Assembly (NCBI GenBank): GCA_003161495.1
Contig: PMOP01000260.1
Span: 1 to 30,280, forward strand
Origin: Acidobacteriota bacterium
GTDB lineage: Bacteria > Acidobacteriota > Terriglobia > Acidiferrales > UBA7541
Direction of reading: 5' to 3'
DNA length: 30,280 bases
The notes under the pieces are model-generated. The model saw nothing but the letters and a program-made list of their open reading frames with translations. It did no database searches and was not told the origin of the DNA. Below, piece after piece: positions 15,542 through 23,375 of the stretch. Numbering within the stretch: the stretch's first letter is position 1; every line of letters begins with the position of its first letter. Both the position numbers and the translations under genes were made by a program.

Positions 15542-17389
15542 TCAAGGATCGGCCGTTAACTTCAATTTTTCATCGAGTTGCGCGAGCGAGGGCTGGCCCG
15601 GCTCGGGCGGCTGGTTAACGTAGACAGTTTTTCCGCCGGATTCCGCAAAAACCCAGATGGAATTGCCGGGAATTCGCGCGCGAACGTCTTCTATGTGTTC
15701 CGCCGAAACGACCAGAAAGACGCGCTTCGATCCTTCCCAGAGTTTTGAAAAATCCAGGTCGTCAAAGAAACGCTTGGGCGCGTCCGGATAGTGCGAACCA
15801 AATTCCAGATTGCTTCCCGTCGCGTTATACAGCAGCACGCCGCGATGAGAATAAAAGGCAATGCCCGGAGCGACGCGAATATCTCCGTAGAGCGCAATTT
15901 GATCGTCGGGCTTCAGGGATTTGTCGAGCTCCAGCGCCAGGGTGCGGGAAGAAAGCGTGGGATTCAGAACGTCGTGGGCGATGTGCGCCGCAAGGATGAA
16001 TCCGACCATCCCGATTGCGAGCGCGATGTTCGGAAGCCACTGAATGCCGCGTTCCCGCAGCGCCCATGCGGCCACAAACGCGATCAGCACGGAAAGCGAA
16101 GATAGAATGATCGGGAGGCGCAGGTCGGCCACGGATTCCGGCGTAAGGTCGAGGAGGTGCACCATGCCGGTCAGATAATTTTCCGGGCTGCGCATTTCAA
16201 GATGATTCGCGACGTCGCTGGCAGCTGCAATGTGCATCGTGCCCCATAGAAAATATCCGGCAACCAGGGCAAGGATCACAGCCAATCCCGCCAAAACACG
16301 CTGCACGGGCCGCAGCCATTTTTTATCGGCTGTCTCGGCGTCGGCAATTCCGAGGCCCAGCAGCAGCGCCAGCGCCGGCCAAGCGCCGAAGCTGTAGTAT
16401 TCCAGGCGCGAGCCGCTTTCAATCGTGAAAAAAAGAAGAATCACGCCGGCCCAGGCAAACAGCAGCAGGCGCGCCAGCACGGCCGGATCGGTGGCCTTGC
16501 CCCAATCGCGCGCGGGAAGCGGCAACTCGCGCAGGGCGAGCGGAAAAAAGAAGCTCCACGGAAAGAGCCACACAAGGTGCGCGCTCCACCAGGCCCACAG
16601 CGGAACGGCCCCGTAATCGTGCGGCAGGCGTGTGCCCAGCGCTCGATTGATATGCTCGTTGATAAAATAGGCCCAGAAAAAACCGGGCGTGCGGATCGCC
16701 GCAAGAATGTGCCACGGCGCAGCGAGCGCCAAAAAAATCGCGGAGCTGGAGAACAAGCGAAGCTCACGCCAGCGATGCCAGCCGCGCACCATCGTAATGA
16801 ACGCCGCGATTCCTAGGAGCGGAAAGAGCAGGCCGATCAGCGAGCGAGTCATGACGGCGAAGGCGCACAAGGCCGCCGCGCCCCAGTAGCCGGCTCGCGA
16901 ATCCAGGCTTCCGGTCCAGGAGCGCAGGAATAAATAGAAAATTCCTTCAAACGCGAACGTGTAAAGCGCCTCGGGAATCATGTTGCGGGTGAAGATGAAC
17001 ATCCCAACGCTCGTGGCCGCGGCCAGAGCTCCATACAGTCCCGCGCGCTGGCCGAAAAACCTGCGCCCGAATTCAAATGTCAGCAGGACGATCCCGACCA
17101 TCGCGAGCCCGATGGGCAGGCGGGTCGCAAACTCCGTTTGCCCCAGCAATTTATAGCTGGCGGCCACCAGCCAGAAGTGCATCGGCGGGCGAATCAGGTA
17201 GCGGACGCCGTCCATGTACATCACCACATAATCATGCCGAGCGAGCATTTCCTGGGAGACCATGGCATGAGCGGCATCGACATCCTCGTCGTCCAGGGCC
17301 GGGCGTCCGGCCGTGCCGATGTACAGCCCGGCGGAAAGCACGAGCAGGCACAAGGCGATCCACCACGCGTTGATCCGGTCGATTAGCAT
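15542..17389 (-). CDS. ArnT/PMT-type membrane glycosyltransferase (GT-C fold, GT39/GT83-like)
   Basis: 615 residues with about 12 hydrophobic segments in the first 480 residues and a soluble periplasmic tail. The first extramembrane loop has LDDEDVDAAHAM (acidic residues 33-36), the position of the catalytic Asp/Glu in ArnT and protein O-mannosyltransferases. RPPMHFWLVAASYKLLGQTEFATRLP and RNMIPEAL are further family motifs. Such enzymes move a sugar from an undecaprenyl- or dolichyl-phosphate carrier to lipid A, proteins or other acceptors on the periplasmic side. Donor and acceptor are unknown. No partner genes (arnBCADEF or a pilin substrate) lie nearby. The ATG at 17389 opens the gene; a TAGAAT box at about 17424-17429 (minus) is a possible -10. 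Confidence 0.9.
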   Translation of the reverse strand: MLIDRINAWWIALCLLVLSAGLYIGTAGRPALDDEDVDAAHAMVSQEMLARHDYVVMYMDGVRYLIRPPMHFWLVAASYKLLGQTEFATRLPIGLAMVGIVLLTFEFGRRFFGQRAGLYGALAAATSVGMFIFTRNMIPEALYTFAFEGIFYLFLRSWTGSLDSRAGYWGAAALCAFAVMTRSLIGLLFPLLGIAAFITMVRGWHRWRELRLFSSSAIFLALAAPWHILAAIRTPGFFWAYFINEHINRALGTRLPHDYGAVPLWAWWSAHLVWLFPWSFFFPLALRELPLPARDWGKATDPAVLARLLLFAWAGVILLFFTIESGSRLEYYSFGAWPALALLLGLGIADAETADKKWLRPVQRVLAGLAVILALVAGYFLWGTMHIAAASDVANHLEMRSPENYLTGMVHLLDLTPESVADLRLPIILSSLSVLIAFVAAWALRERGIQWLPNIALAIGMVGFILAAHIAHDVLNPTLSSRTLALELDKSLKPDDQIALYGDIRVAPGIAFYSHRGVLLYNATGSNLEFGSHYPDAPKRFFDDLDFSKLWEGSKRVFLVVSAEHIEDVRARIPGNSIWVFAESGGKTVYVNQPPEPGQPSLAQLDEKLKLTADP

Positions 17390-17649
17390 GCGCGATCCCT
17401 AAAGGCTGCGTGAAAAACAGTTATTCTAGCATAGCAGGCCGGAGGCCTTGGAACCCCTTGAGGGTCTGCTGCAAATCCTTATTGCACACTTAGTGCTTGA
17501 GTCTCACTGACCTTTTTCTGTCCGTCCGTGCAGTTGTCTGATTGGCTCCTCAACTTTAGTCTCCCTAATACGGTTTGACGAAAGGGCCCGCGGCGCGGTC
17601 TGGCGCTCAATGGGCACATTGCAAAAGTAGCCCGGTGGAGGACATCAAG

Positions 17650-18111
17650 ATGATCCAAGTGGAAGCGTTTCAGGAATTTCGTGCCGGCCTCACATATTTG
17701 CGCGCCGGAGATGCGAACAAAGCCCTGCCTCATCTCAAATCCGCTCTCGCAGAAGAACCTTCCAATCCTTTTTATATTTCCTACATGGGAGTCGCCATCG
17801 CGGCGACCGCGCAGAAATGGGCCGAGGCGGAAGAACTTTGCCGTTCGGCGATCCGCATGAGCCGGCGCCAGGCACAGCTCTATTTGAATCTCGCCGAAGT
17901 TTACACAGCTGCGGACCGCAAACAGGATGCCGCCGATGCCCTGGCCCGCGGATTGCGCTACGCTCCGCACGACCAGCGCTTGAAAATGGGGCTCGATCGG
18001 CTGGCGACCCGCCGGCCTCCCGTGCTGCCGTTCCTGCCGCGGACGCATTTGATGAATCGGAATCTCGGCAAGCTGCGGCACCAGGCCATGCAAGTGCTGG
18101 CATCGTTTTGA
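17650..18111 (+). CDS. Tetratricopeptide-repeat protein
   Basis: 153 residues consisting mostly of three TPR helix pairs: EFRAGLTYLRAGDANKALPHLKSALAEEP, FYISYMGVAIAATAQKWAEAEELCRSAI and QLYLNLAEVYTAADRKQDAADALARGLRYAP (each continues the TPR spacing of 34 residues). A short basic tail follows. There is no signal peptide or membrane segment, so it is probably a cytoplasmic scaffold with an unknown partner. The ATG at 17650 has GGAGG 8 nt upstream; an in-frame TTG at 17575 exists but lacks such a site. It is divergent from the glycosyltransferase gene, and the gap 17390-17649 shows no other gene. Confidence 0.82.
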   Translation: MIQVEAFQEFRAGLTYLRAGDANKALPHLKSALAEEPSNPFYISYMGVAIAATAQKWAEAEELCRSAIRMSRRQAQLYLNLAEVYTAADRKQDAADALARGLRYAPHDQRLKMGLDRLATRRPPVLPFLPRTHLMNRNLGKLRHQAMQVLASF

Positions 18112-18154
18112 CCTGCAGGGGCCGCTAGACGCGCGAATAAGTTGAGCCCTGCGA

Positions 18155-18183
18155 TTGCGCCCGGATTCGCGCGGCGCTATATT
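18155..18183 (+). promoter_or_regulatory. Promoter of the zinc-ribbon gene, leaderless geometry
   Basis: TTGCGC (18155-18160) and TATATT (18178-18183) are 17 bp apart, and the ATG of the zinc-ribbon gene is 8 nt after the -10. The start site would fall within 0-2 nt of the ATG. No ribosome-binding site is present, consistent with a leaderless message. Confidence 0.55.
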
Positions 18184-18191
18184 CGTTTCCA

Positions 18192-18413
18192 ATGAAGCGC
18201 ACTCTAGGATTATTTGTATACACCGAGGAGAGGAATTGTCCTCTGTGTGGCAGCGAGCACGTCCACCGCACCAAGCGCGGACGCCTTTTGGAATTTTGGG
18301 TCCTTCTTTTCCTGCCCTACCGTCCCTACCGCTGCGGGAAGTGCCGCCAGCGTTTCTATGGCCCCAAAAAGATGCCGAAGCCGGATGTCCTCGAAGAAAT
18401 CGACAAAATCTAA
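18192..18413 (+). CDS. Small zinc-ribbon protein
   Basis: 73 residues. Two Cys pairs, CPLCGSEHVHR (near residues 16-19) and YRCGKCRQRFYG (near 48-51), make a four-Cys zinc ribbon separated by a basic and then aromatic, hydrophobic stretch (EFWVLLFLPYRPYRC). The hydrophobic stretch is too short and interrupted to be a clear membrane segment. The function is unknown; a nucleic-acid or protein binding role is possible. Coding is supported by the conserved-looking motif, the ATG and a promoter 8 nt upstream. It lies between the TPR gene and an inverted-repeat element. Confidence 0.78.
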   Translation: MKRTLGLFVYTEERNCPLCGSEHVHRTKRGRLLEFWVLLFLPYRPYRCGKCRQRFYGPKKMPKPDVLEEIDKI

Positions 18414-18475
18414 CGCTGAAGCCTCATCACGATTACAATGATTCTATTGGCGCCTATCTGCTTCGTTCTGTGGAA

Positions 18476-18569
18476 TGAGGTTTGGTGGCGCCGGCGTCCC
18501 GCCGGCGATTTTTGCGCCGTGATTGGGCCGCCAGAATCACCGGCGGGACGCCGGCGCCACCAAACCTCA
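18476..18569 (+). repeat. Long inverted-repeat element (REP/MITE-like), family 2
   Basis: Two perfect 30-bp inverted arms (18476-18505 and 18540-18569), extendable by 5 bp with one mismatch, flank a 34-bp centre. The core GGCGCCGGCGTCCCGCCGGC is itself partly palindromic. Sequence differs fully from the element at 13627-13704. It lies between the zinc-ribbon and lipase-maturation-factor-like genes. Outside the arms, CCTCATCAC at 18422 and GTGATGAGG at about 18573 form another inverted pair, so the palindrome may be nested. Confidence 0.82.
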
Positions 18570-18664
18570 ATTGTGATGAGGGCAAGCGTTCCTCTTCGTT
18601 AGCCAGGATTTCACTCCACATTTTTCTCTTGCAATGCCGTGTCTTTGCCGGGCAGGTGTGTCTG

Positions 18665-18670
18665 TATAAT
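18665..18670 (+). promoter_or_regulatory. -10 box of the lipase-maturation-factor-like gene, leaderless geometry
   Basis: A perfect TATAAT lies 8 nt before the ATG at 18679. The -35 is poor (TCTTTG at 17 bp). No ribosome-binding site lies between, so the message is probably leaderless, as for the zinc-ribbon gene just upstream. Confidence 0.5.
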
Positions 18671-18678
18671 GTGCGGCG

Positions 18679-20271
18679 ATGGACTTCGATTTCAGCGATA
18701 TCCCGCGGCGTTTGTTCGGCCCCAATTACGCGCCTCCAGGCTATCTGGCTGCGCGATGGCTTTTTCTTCGCGCGCTCGGGCTGATATTTTTTTCCGCATT
18801 TTATTCGCTGGTGCACCAGATTCGCGGGCTCATCGGCCCGAACGGAATCCTTCCCGCGCGGGACTATCTCGTCCAGGTGGCGCGCGTGCTGGGAAGCGCG
18901 CGCTTCTGGTACGCGCCCACGGTTTTTTGGTTTTCGGCGAGCGACCGCTTATTGATGGGCGTGGTCGTTGTGGGAATGGTGGCGTCGTTGCTGCTCGTCG
19001 TGAATGTCTGGCCTCGCGGGATGCTGGCGATCTGCCTGGTTGCGTTCCTGTCTTTCATTGCGGCGGCGCAGGATTTTGCCAGCTATCAATCCGATGGGAT
19101 GCTGCTGGAAGCGGGATTCATCAGCTTGTTTTTCGCGCCTTCGGGATGGTGGCCGCGATGGGGATCTTCCGATCCTCCTTCGCGCGCCAGCCGTTACATG
19201 CTCATCTGGCTGATGTTCCGCATTTATTTTGAATCGGGGATCGCGAAGATCCTGGGGCACGATCCCGAATGGCGTAATTTTACGGCCATGGATCAGTACT
19301 ATCAAAATGGGCCGCTGCCCACTTGGATCGCGTGGTATGCGCAGCAGTTGCCGCATGCGTTTCATGCGGCCACGGCGGTCCTCGTGCTCGCGCTGGAACT
19401 TGTGTTGATCTTCGGCATTTTTTTGCCGCGGCGTTCGCGCATCGTGCTGTTCTTCGTGATCACCGCCTGGCAGATTGGCATCATTCTCACCAGCAATTAT
19501 GCGCTCTTGAATTACCTGGTGCTGGTCCTCGGATTTCTTCTGCTCGACGATAAATTTCTGCTCCGGTTTTTTCCGCAAAGTGCGCGGCCCGCCTCCGTTT
19601 CTTCCGATGTCGCGCAGGTTTCGGATCTGGCACCGGCTCATGCGCCGGGCTGGCGAGGCAATCTCCGCCTGTCCGTCCAGGGAATTTTCTTGACGTGGAT
19701 TTTCTATGCGACGTCCGCGCTCCTTATTTTCATGCGGTTTCCAGCGGTGCCCCTTCCTTCGGGCCCGATCCGCGCATTCGAACCGTTTCGCATCGCTAAC
19801 GAATTCGGCCTGTTTGCGGTCATGACGCGAGGGCGGTACGAAATCGAATTCCAGGGTTCGCGCGACGGCCAGACTTGGACCGCTTACCCCTTTCGAAATA
19901 AGCCGCAGGACGTGCATGCACCCCCGAGGATTTATGCGCCTTACCAGCCTCGATTCGACTGGAACTTGTGGTTCGCCTCGCTGGGCAACTGGCGGCAGTA
20001 TCCCTTCGTTTTGAACGTAGAGGAGCGGCTGCTGGCCGGCGAGCCGGACGTGCTGGCGCTCTTTGCGGGAAACCCATTCCCGGGGCAACCGCCGGAGCAG
20101 ATTCGCGTGCTGCTCTGGCAATACTGGTTCACCGGGTGGGCTGAAAAGCGCGAGCAGGGTTTATGGTGGCGGCGAGAACAGATTGGACTATACGGTCCCA
20201 CGCTGGAGCGTGCGCCGGAGGGAAAATTCACCGTGCTGGAGATGCCGGACGCGCCTCGAAATATTCAATAA
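18679..20271 (+). CDS. Lipase maturation factor (LMF1)-like membrane protein
   Basis: 530 residues with about eight to nine hydrophobic segments. The conserved face of the family is present: SLVHQIRGLIGPNGILPARDYL, DFASYQSDGMLLEAGFISLFFAP, RIYFESGIAKILGHDPEWRNFTAMDQYYQNGPLPTWIAWY (given as consecutive motif parts) and a C-terminal soluble domain with GRYEIEFQGSRDGQTW and APYQPRFDWNLWFASL. The animal homologue LMF1 helps lipases fold in the ER; bacterial members share the fold with HTTM/VKGC-type proteins and their role is not established. There is no lipase gene in the window. The ATG is 8 nt behind a TATAAT box and has no ribosome-binding site. Confidence 0.88.
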   Translation: MDFDFSDIPRRLFGPNYAPPGYLAARWLFLRALGLIFFSAFYSLVHQIRGLIGPNGILPARDYLVQVARVLGSARFWYAPTVFWFSASDRLLMGVVVVGMVASLLLVVNVWPRGMLAICLVAFLSFIAAAQDFASYQSDGMLLEAGFISLFFAPSGWWPRWGSSDPPSRASRYMLIWLMFRIYFESGIAKILGHDPEWRNFTAMDQYYQNGPLPTWIAWYAQQLPHAFHAATAVLVLALELVLIFGIFLPRRSRIVLFFVITAWQIGIILTSNYALLNYLVLVLGFLLLDDKFLLRFFPQSARPASVSSDVAQVSDLAPAHAPGWRGNLRLSVQGIFLTWIFYATSALLIFMRFPAVPLPSGPIRAFEPFRIANEFGLFAVMTRGRYEIEFQGSRDGQTWTAYPFRNKPQDVHAPPRIYAPYQPRFDWNLWFASLGNWRQYPFVLNVEERLLAGEPDVLALFAGNPFPGQPPEQIRVLLWQYWFTGWAEKREQGLWWRREQIGLYGPTLERAPEGKFTVLEMPDAPRNIQ

Positions 20272-20514
20272 GTGTATGTTCTTCAGCTATATGCAGCCGA
20301 CTTCCTTTTGGCGCAAGTTCTCATAGACACCCCCACCGAAGCCTGCCACACTCCACCATAGTCCTAGAACTACTAGTACAATCCCTTCTAAACCATCGAT
20401 CCAACCCCTTCGGGACTATCGAGCCATAGCCGCAGTCGAGCCCGGCTCCTAACCTTGTCTCACGTCGCAGGAAGCCTACAGAAAGGCGCTTGTAACGTAC
20501 TGAGGAAAACGAAA

Positions 20515-21123
20515 ATGTTTCTCGCCATTGCCGTACTCCTGATTCATCCGCAGCTCGCAACCACGGTTTCCTTGCCGGCGGAGAAGGCCGCGGTCGATGC
20601 TTCCGCGGCGATCACCGCATCGGCTGGAACGGTGGATGCTGAAAATTCCGTCGCCACAGTGACAACTTCCTTAAGTGCCACGAACCAGCCTGTCGCGGAA
20701 CTCAAAGCTGCGCTGCCCGATCCTCCCATAGCGGTGAACGCCCCCGCGCCAATCGCATTCGTAAGGCCTGGCAAGCCCATGACGGTGTCTATCGTTGAGT
20801 TGCGGGCCGAGAATCGTCGCAAACAATTGATGTGGAGAGGCCTGGTGATCGCCACGAGCGGCGCCGCTACTTTTGATGCCTGGTCAACGCGTCACGCGAT
20901 CACGACGGCCGGCGCAGTGGAGTTGAACCCGTTACTGAAACCCTTCGCCGGCAACGGGTCCATGTACGCGGCCATTCAAGTGGGACCGCTGCTACTGGAT
21001 TATGCCGGCAAAAAGATGATGTACAGCAGGTACTCGTGGGTGCGCCGCATGTGGTGGGTGCCCCAGAGCGCGGGATTCGTCAGTTCCATGTTCTGCGGCT
21101 CGCACAACCTTGCGTATCACTAG
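20515..21123 (+). CDS. Exported protein of unknown function
   Basis: 202 residues. An N-terminal signal sequence (MFLAIAVLLIHPQLATTVSL) precedes an Ala/Thr/Val-rich low-complexity stretch (about 22-85). A conserved-looking C-terminal part follows with LMWRGLVIATSGAATFDAWSTRHAI, VELNPLLKPFAGNGSMYAAIQ and VRRMWWVPQSAGFVSSMFCGSHNL (motif parts). The pattern D-x2-ST with downstream ELNPLL resembles small membrane proteins of the DUF5658 type; this is a memory-based resemblance and unverified. The ATG at 20515 has GAGGA 9 nt upstream; an in-frame TTG at 20455 is less likely. A strong terminator follows directly. The gap before it (20272-20514) shows no gene. Confidence 0.72.
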   Translation: MFLAIAVLLIHPQLATTVSLPAEKAAVDASAAITASAGTVDAENSVATVTTSLSATNQPVAELKAALPDPPIAVNAPAPIAFVRPGKPMTVSIVELRAENRRKQLMWRGLVIATSGAATFDAWSTRHAITTAGAVELNPLLKPFAGNGSMYAAIQVGPLLLDYAGKKMMYSRYSWVRRMWWVPQSAGFVSSMFCGSHNLAYH

Positions 21124-21148
21124 AAAATTTTCTTCCCTCAGGCAATAG

Positions 21149-21184
21149 GCGTGGCCGGGACCCCTCTCCCGGCCGCGCTTTTTT
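21149..21184 (+). terminator. Intrinsic terminator after the exported unknown protein
   Basis: A 12-bp stem with one G-U pair (21149-21160 with 21167-21178), a 6-nt loop and six T residues form a strong terminator 25 bp after the stop codon. It separates this gene from the HGSNAT-like gene downstream. Confidence 0.93.
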
Positions 21185-21208
21185 GTGTACATGTTCAACG
21201 CTGTGCCG

Positions 21209-21237
21209 TTGCGGCATTGCCTGACCTGCTGTACTAT
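21209..21237 (+). promoter_or_regulatory. Promoter of the HGSNAT-like gene
   Basis: TTGCGG (21209-21214) and TACTAT (21232-21237) are spaced by 17 bp, directly after the terminator of the previous gene. Transcription would begin near 21244. GGAGGG follows at 21248-21253, a ribosome-binding site that points to a start codon near 21260. Confidence 0.6.
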
Positions 21238-21261
21238 CCCCGCCATCGGAGGGTTTTCCTC

Positions 21262-22479
21262 ATCGCCACGCCGGCAGCCATTTCGGCGCCCACAGCAAAG
21301 GCTCCAGCGCCCGCGGATTTAGCGCGCCCTGGACGCATGGTTTCGCTGGATGTGTTTCGCGGCGCGACCATTGCCGCGATGATTCTGGTGAACGACCCCG
21401 GCTCCTGGGGCCACATCTATCCTCCCCTGGAACATGCGGAGTGGAATGGGTGGACGCCGACGGACCTGATCTTCCCTTTTTTTCTTTTCATCGTCGGGGT
21501 TTCGATGACGCTGTCGTTTGCTTCGCGGATCGCGCGCGGTGTTACGCGCGGCGCGCTTGCCATTCATGTGGTGCGGCGCAGCGCGCTGATTTTCGCCATC
21601 GGATTATTTTTGAATGGATTTCCGGAATTTGATTTCAGTTCCATCCGGATCATGGGCGTGTTGCAGCGCATCGCGCTGTGCTATCTCGTCGCGGGACTTC
21701 TGTATCTGGCGACGTTTGAGAGGAAGCTTTCCATCGAGGGGCCTGCAAGCGTGCGCGCGAATTTTCGCGTGACGGCGGCCGTGGCTGTCGCATTGCTCGT
21801 GGGATATTGGGCGCTGATGACTTTCGTTCCGGTGCCGGGATACGGCGTGGGGCATCTCGGCAAGGATGACAATCTCGGCGCATACGTTGACCGAACCCTG
21901 ATGGGCGGACATTTGTGGTCCGAATCCGTGACCTGGGATCCCGAGGGATTTCTGTCCACGTTTCCCGCGATTGCCTCCCTGCTGATCGGGATTCTTGCCG
22001 GTGAGTGGCTGCGCTCGGATCGTCGCGCGGGGCGCAAAGCGCTGGGCCTCGCGGCCGCGGGCCTCGCGCTGCTCATCGCCGGGCGGTTCCTTCATCCGTA
22101 TTTTCCGATCAACAAAAATTTGTGGACGAGTTCGTTCGTGCTGTTCACGAGCGGCTTTGCGATGCTCGCGCTGGCCTGTTGTTATTGGGTTGTCGACGCG
22201 CGCTTCTGGCGGGCATGGGCGTGGCCGTTCCTTGTTTTCGGAATGAATGCAATCCTGGCGTACGCGCTGGCGGCGCTCGTTTCGGAGGTCAGCACCGATT
22301 TTGAATTCAGCGACTCGCGTGGCCATCAAACAACGCTGCACGGCTGGCTCTACGACCGCTTTTTCGTGCCGCATCTTAGCGCGGTGAACGCGTCACTCGC
22401 TTTTGCCGTCTTTTTTGTCTTCGTGATTTTTGCGCTTCTCTGGCCGTTCTATCGAGTAAAATTGTTTCTGCGGGTCTGA
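21262..22479 (+). CDS. HGSNAT-like (heparan-alpha-glucosaminide N-acetyltransferase family) membrane acyltransferase
   Basis: About 405 residues with ten or so membrane segments. The N-terminal block VSLDVFRGATIAAMILVNDPGSW, then EHAEWNGWTPTDLIFPFFLFIVG, is the signature of prokaryotic COG4299/HGSNAT proteins. The His of EHAEWNG matches the active-site His of the human enzyme by recalled alignment. Family members move acetyl groups across the membrane to sugars; the acceptor here is unknown. The start is unsettled: a promoter and GGAGGG point to codon ATC at 21262 (9 nt spacing), where no ATG, GTG or TTG occurs. The first ATG in frame is at 21337, right at the conserved block and without a ribosome-binding site. 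I give the 21262 boundary as the best estimate. Confidence 0.82.
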   Translation: MATPAAISAPTAKAPAPADLARPGRMVSLDVFRGATIAAMILVNDPGSWGHIYPPLEHAEWNGWTPTDLIFPFFLFIVGVSMTLSFASRIARGVTRGALAIHVVRRSALIFAIGLFLNGFPEFDFSSIRIMGVLQRIALCYLVAGLLYLATFERKLSIEGPASVRANFRVTAAVAVALLVGYWALMTFVPVPGYGVGHLGKDDNLGAYVDRTLMGGHLWSESVTWDPEGFLSTFPAIASLLIGILAGEWLRSDRRAGRKALGLAAAGLALLIAGRFLHPYFPINKNLWTSSFVLFTSGFAMLALACCYWVVDARFWRAWAWPFLVFGMNAILAYALAALVSEVSTDFEFSDSRGHQTTLHGWLYDRFFVPHLSAVNASLAFAVFFVFVIFALLWPFYRVKLFLRV

Positions 22480-22575
22480 TGGAGCTGAATTTCAATTTCA
22501 CGATCTCAAAGAACATCTTCCATGGATCGCTGTTTCTTACAATCTATTCACAAAACCGCAGTTTTTTAATCCGGA

Positions 22576-22609
22576 TGTAACATAGCCTTCCCACAGGTCC
22601 ATGTACTAT
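22576..22609 (+). promoter_or_regulatory. Candidate phoB promoter with Pho-type half-site
   Basis: TGTAAC at 22576-22581 matches the repeat unit of the Pho box upstream of pstS, but no second unit follows at 11 bp. TACTAT at 22604-22609 is a possible -10. Autoregulation by PhoB is therefore only weakly supported. Confidence 0.35.
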
Positions 22610-22657
22610 AGTCCTTTTGTTACCGGGCGAAACCAGCGAAGGCAGGGATGGGTGTCG

Positions 22658-23368
22658 ATGAAACGAGTTCTGCTGATCGAGGATGACCGGGACATTGTCG
22701 AGCTTGTTCGCTACAACCTGGAGCGTGAAGGTTTTCAAGTTTCCGCCGCGACCGACGGCGCGACGGGCCTCGCGCAGATACGCAAAGCCCCGCCGGATAT
22801 TCTGCTGCTGGATTTGATGCTGCCTAAAATTTCCGGGTTGGATATCTGCAAGGAAATTCGCCGCGATACATCTTTGAATCGCCTGCCTATTCTGATGCTG
22901 ACGGCGCGAGGCGAGGAAGCCGACCGCGTGGTTGGATTGGAAATGGGCGCGGACGATTATGTGACCAAGCCTTTCAGCCCACGGGAGCTTGGCGCGCGCG
23001 TAAAAGCCTTGCTGCGTCGCACAGAGCCCGCGAACGAGCCGCGGCGCCTGATCGAAGCGCGCGGATTGTCGATCGATCCTTCTTCCTATCGAGTAGCGCG
23101 CGACGGCAAACCGGTGACGCTATCGACCCTTGAGTTTCGTTTGCTGTATTATCTGGCTACGCGCCCGAACCGTGTCTTTACGCGCGATCAGTTGCTGGAT
23201 GCGGTTTGGGGAACCGAGCGCTTCGTGACGCCGCGCAGCGTGGATGTTTATATTCGCCGGCTGCGTGAAAAAGTCGAAATCGACGCCGATCATCCCGCCT
23301 TCCTGAAAACCGTGCGCGGCGCGGGTTATATGTTTGAGAGCGAAGGCCAGGCCGATAAACAGGAGTAA
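22658..23368 (+). CDS. phoB: Phosphate regulon response regulator PhoB
   Basis: 236 residues. The receiver domain has E8/D9/D10, phospho-acceptor D52 in LLDLMLPKISG, T82 and K104 (VTKPF). The winged-helix DNA-binding domain has STLEFRLLYYLATRPNRVFTRDQLLDAVWG and ends with KTVRGAGYMFE, close to PhoB of other phyla. The ATG at 22658 gives MKRVLLIEDD, the family start; an upstream GTG two codons earlier cannot be excluded. Assignment as PhoB rather than another OmpR-type regulator rests on the adjacent PAS-containing PhoR kinase, phoU and pst genes. When phosphorylated it should bind the 11-bp direct repeats upstream of pstS and phoU. Confidence 0.92.
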   Translation: MKRVLLIEDDRDIVELVRYNLEREGFQVSAATDGATGLAQIRKAPPDILLLDLMLPKISGLDICKEIRRDTSLNRLPILMLTARGEEADRVVGLEMGADDYVTKPFSPRELGARVKALLRRTEPANEPRRLIEARGLSIDPSSYRVARDGKPVTLSTLEFRLLYYLATRPNRVFTRDQLLDAVWGTERFVTPRSVDVYIRRLREKVEIDADHPAFLKTVRGAGYMFESEGQADKQE

Positions 23369-23375
23369 ATCCGTC

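Noticed and set aside
17390..17649. Possible RNA gene or small ORF between the glycosyltransferase and TPR genes
   Set aside because: Short palindromes exist, but there is no convincing promoter-terminator pair, tRNA-like fold or start signal.
18949..20121. Minus-strand open frame of 390 codons opposite the LMF-like gene
   Set aside because: No domains and highly charged; antisense shadow.
20272..20514. Possible small gene on either strand
   Set aside because: The open frames are short, without ribosome-binding sites or motifs; no terminator or riboswitch was recognised.
21151..21261. Upstream ATG (21151) as start of the HGSNAT-like protein
   Set aside because: This ATG lies inside the stem of the preceding terminator and upstream of the promoter, and the encoded residues do not resemble the family.
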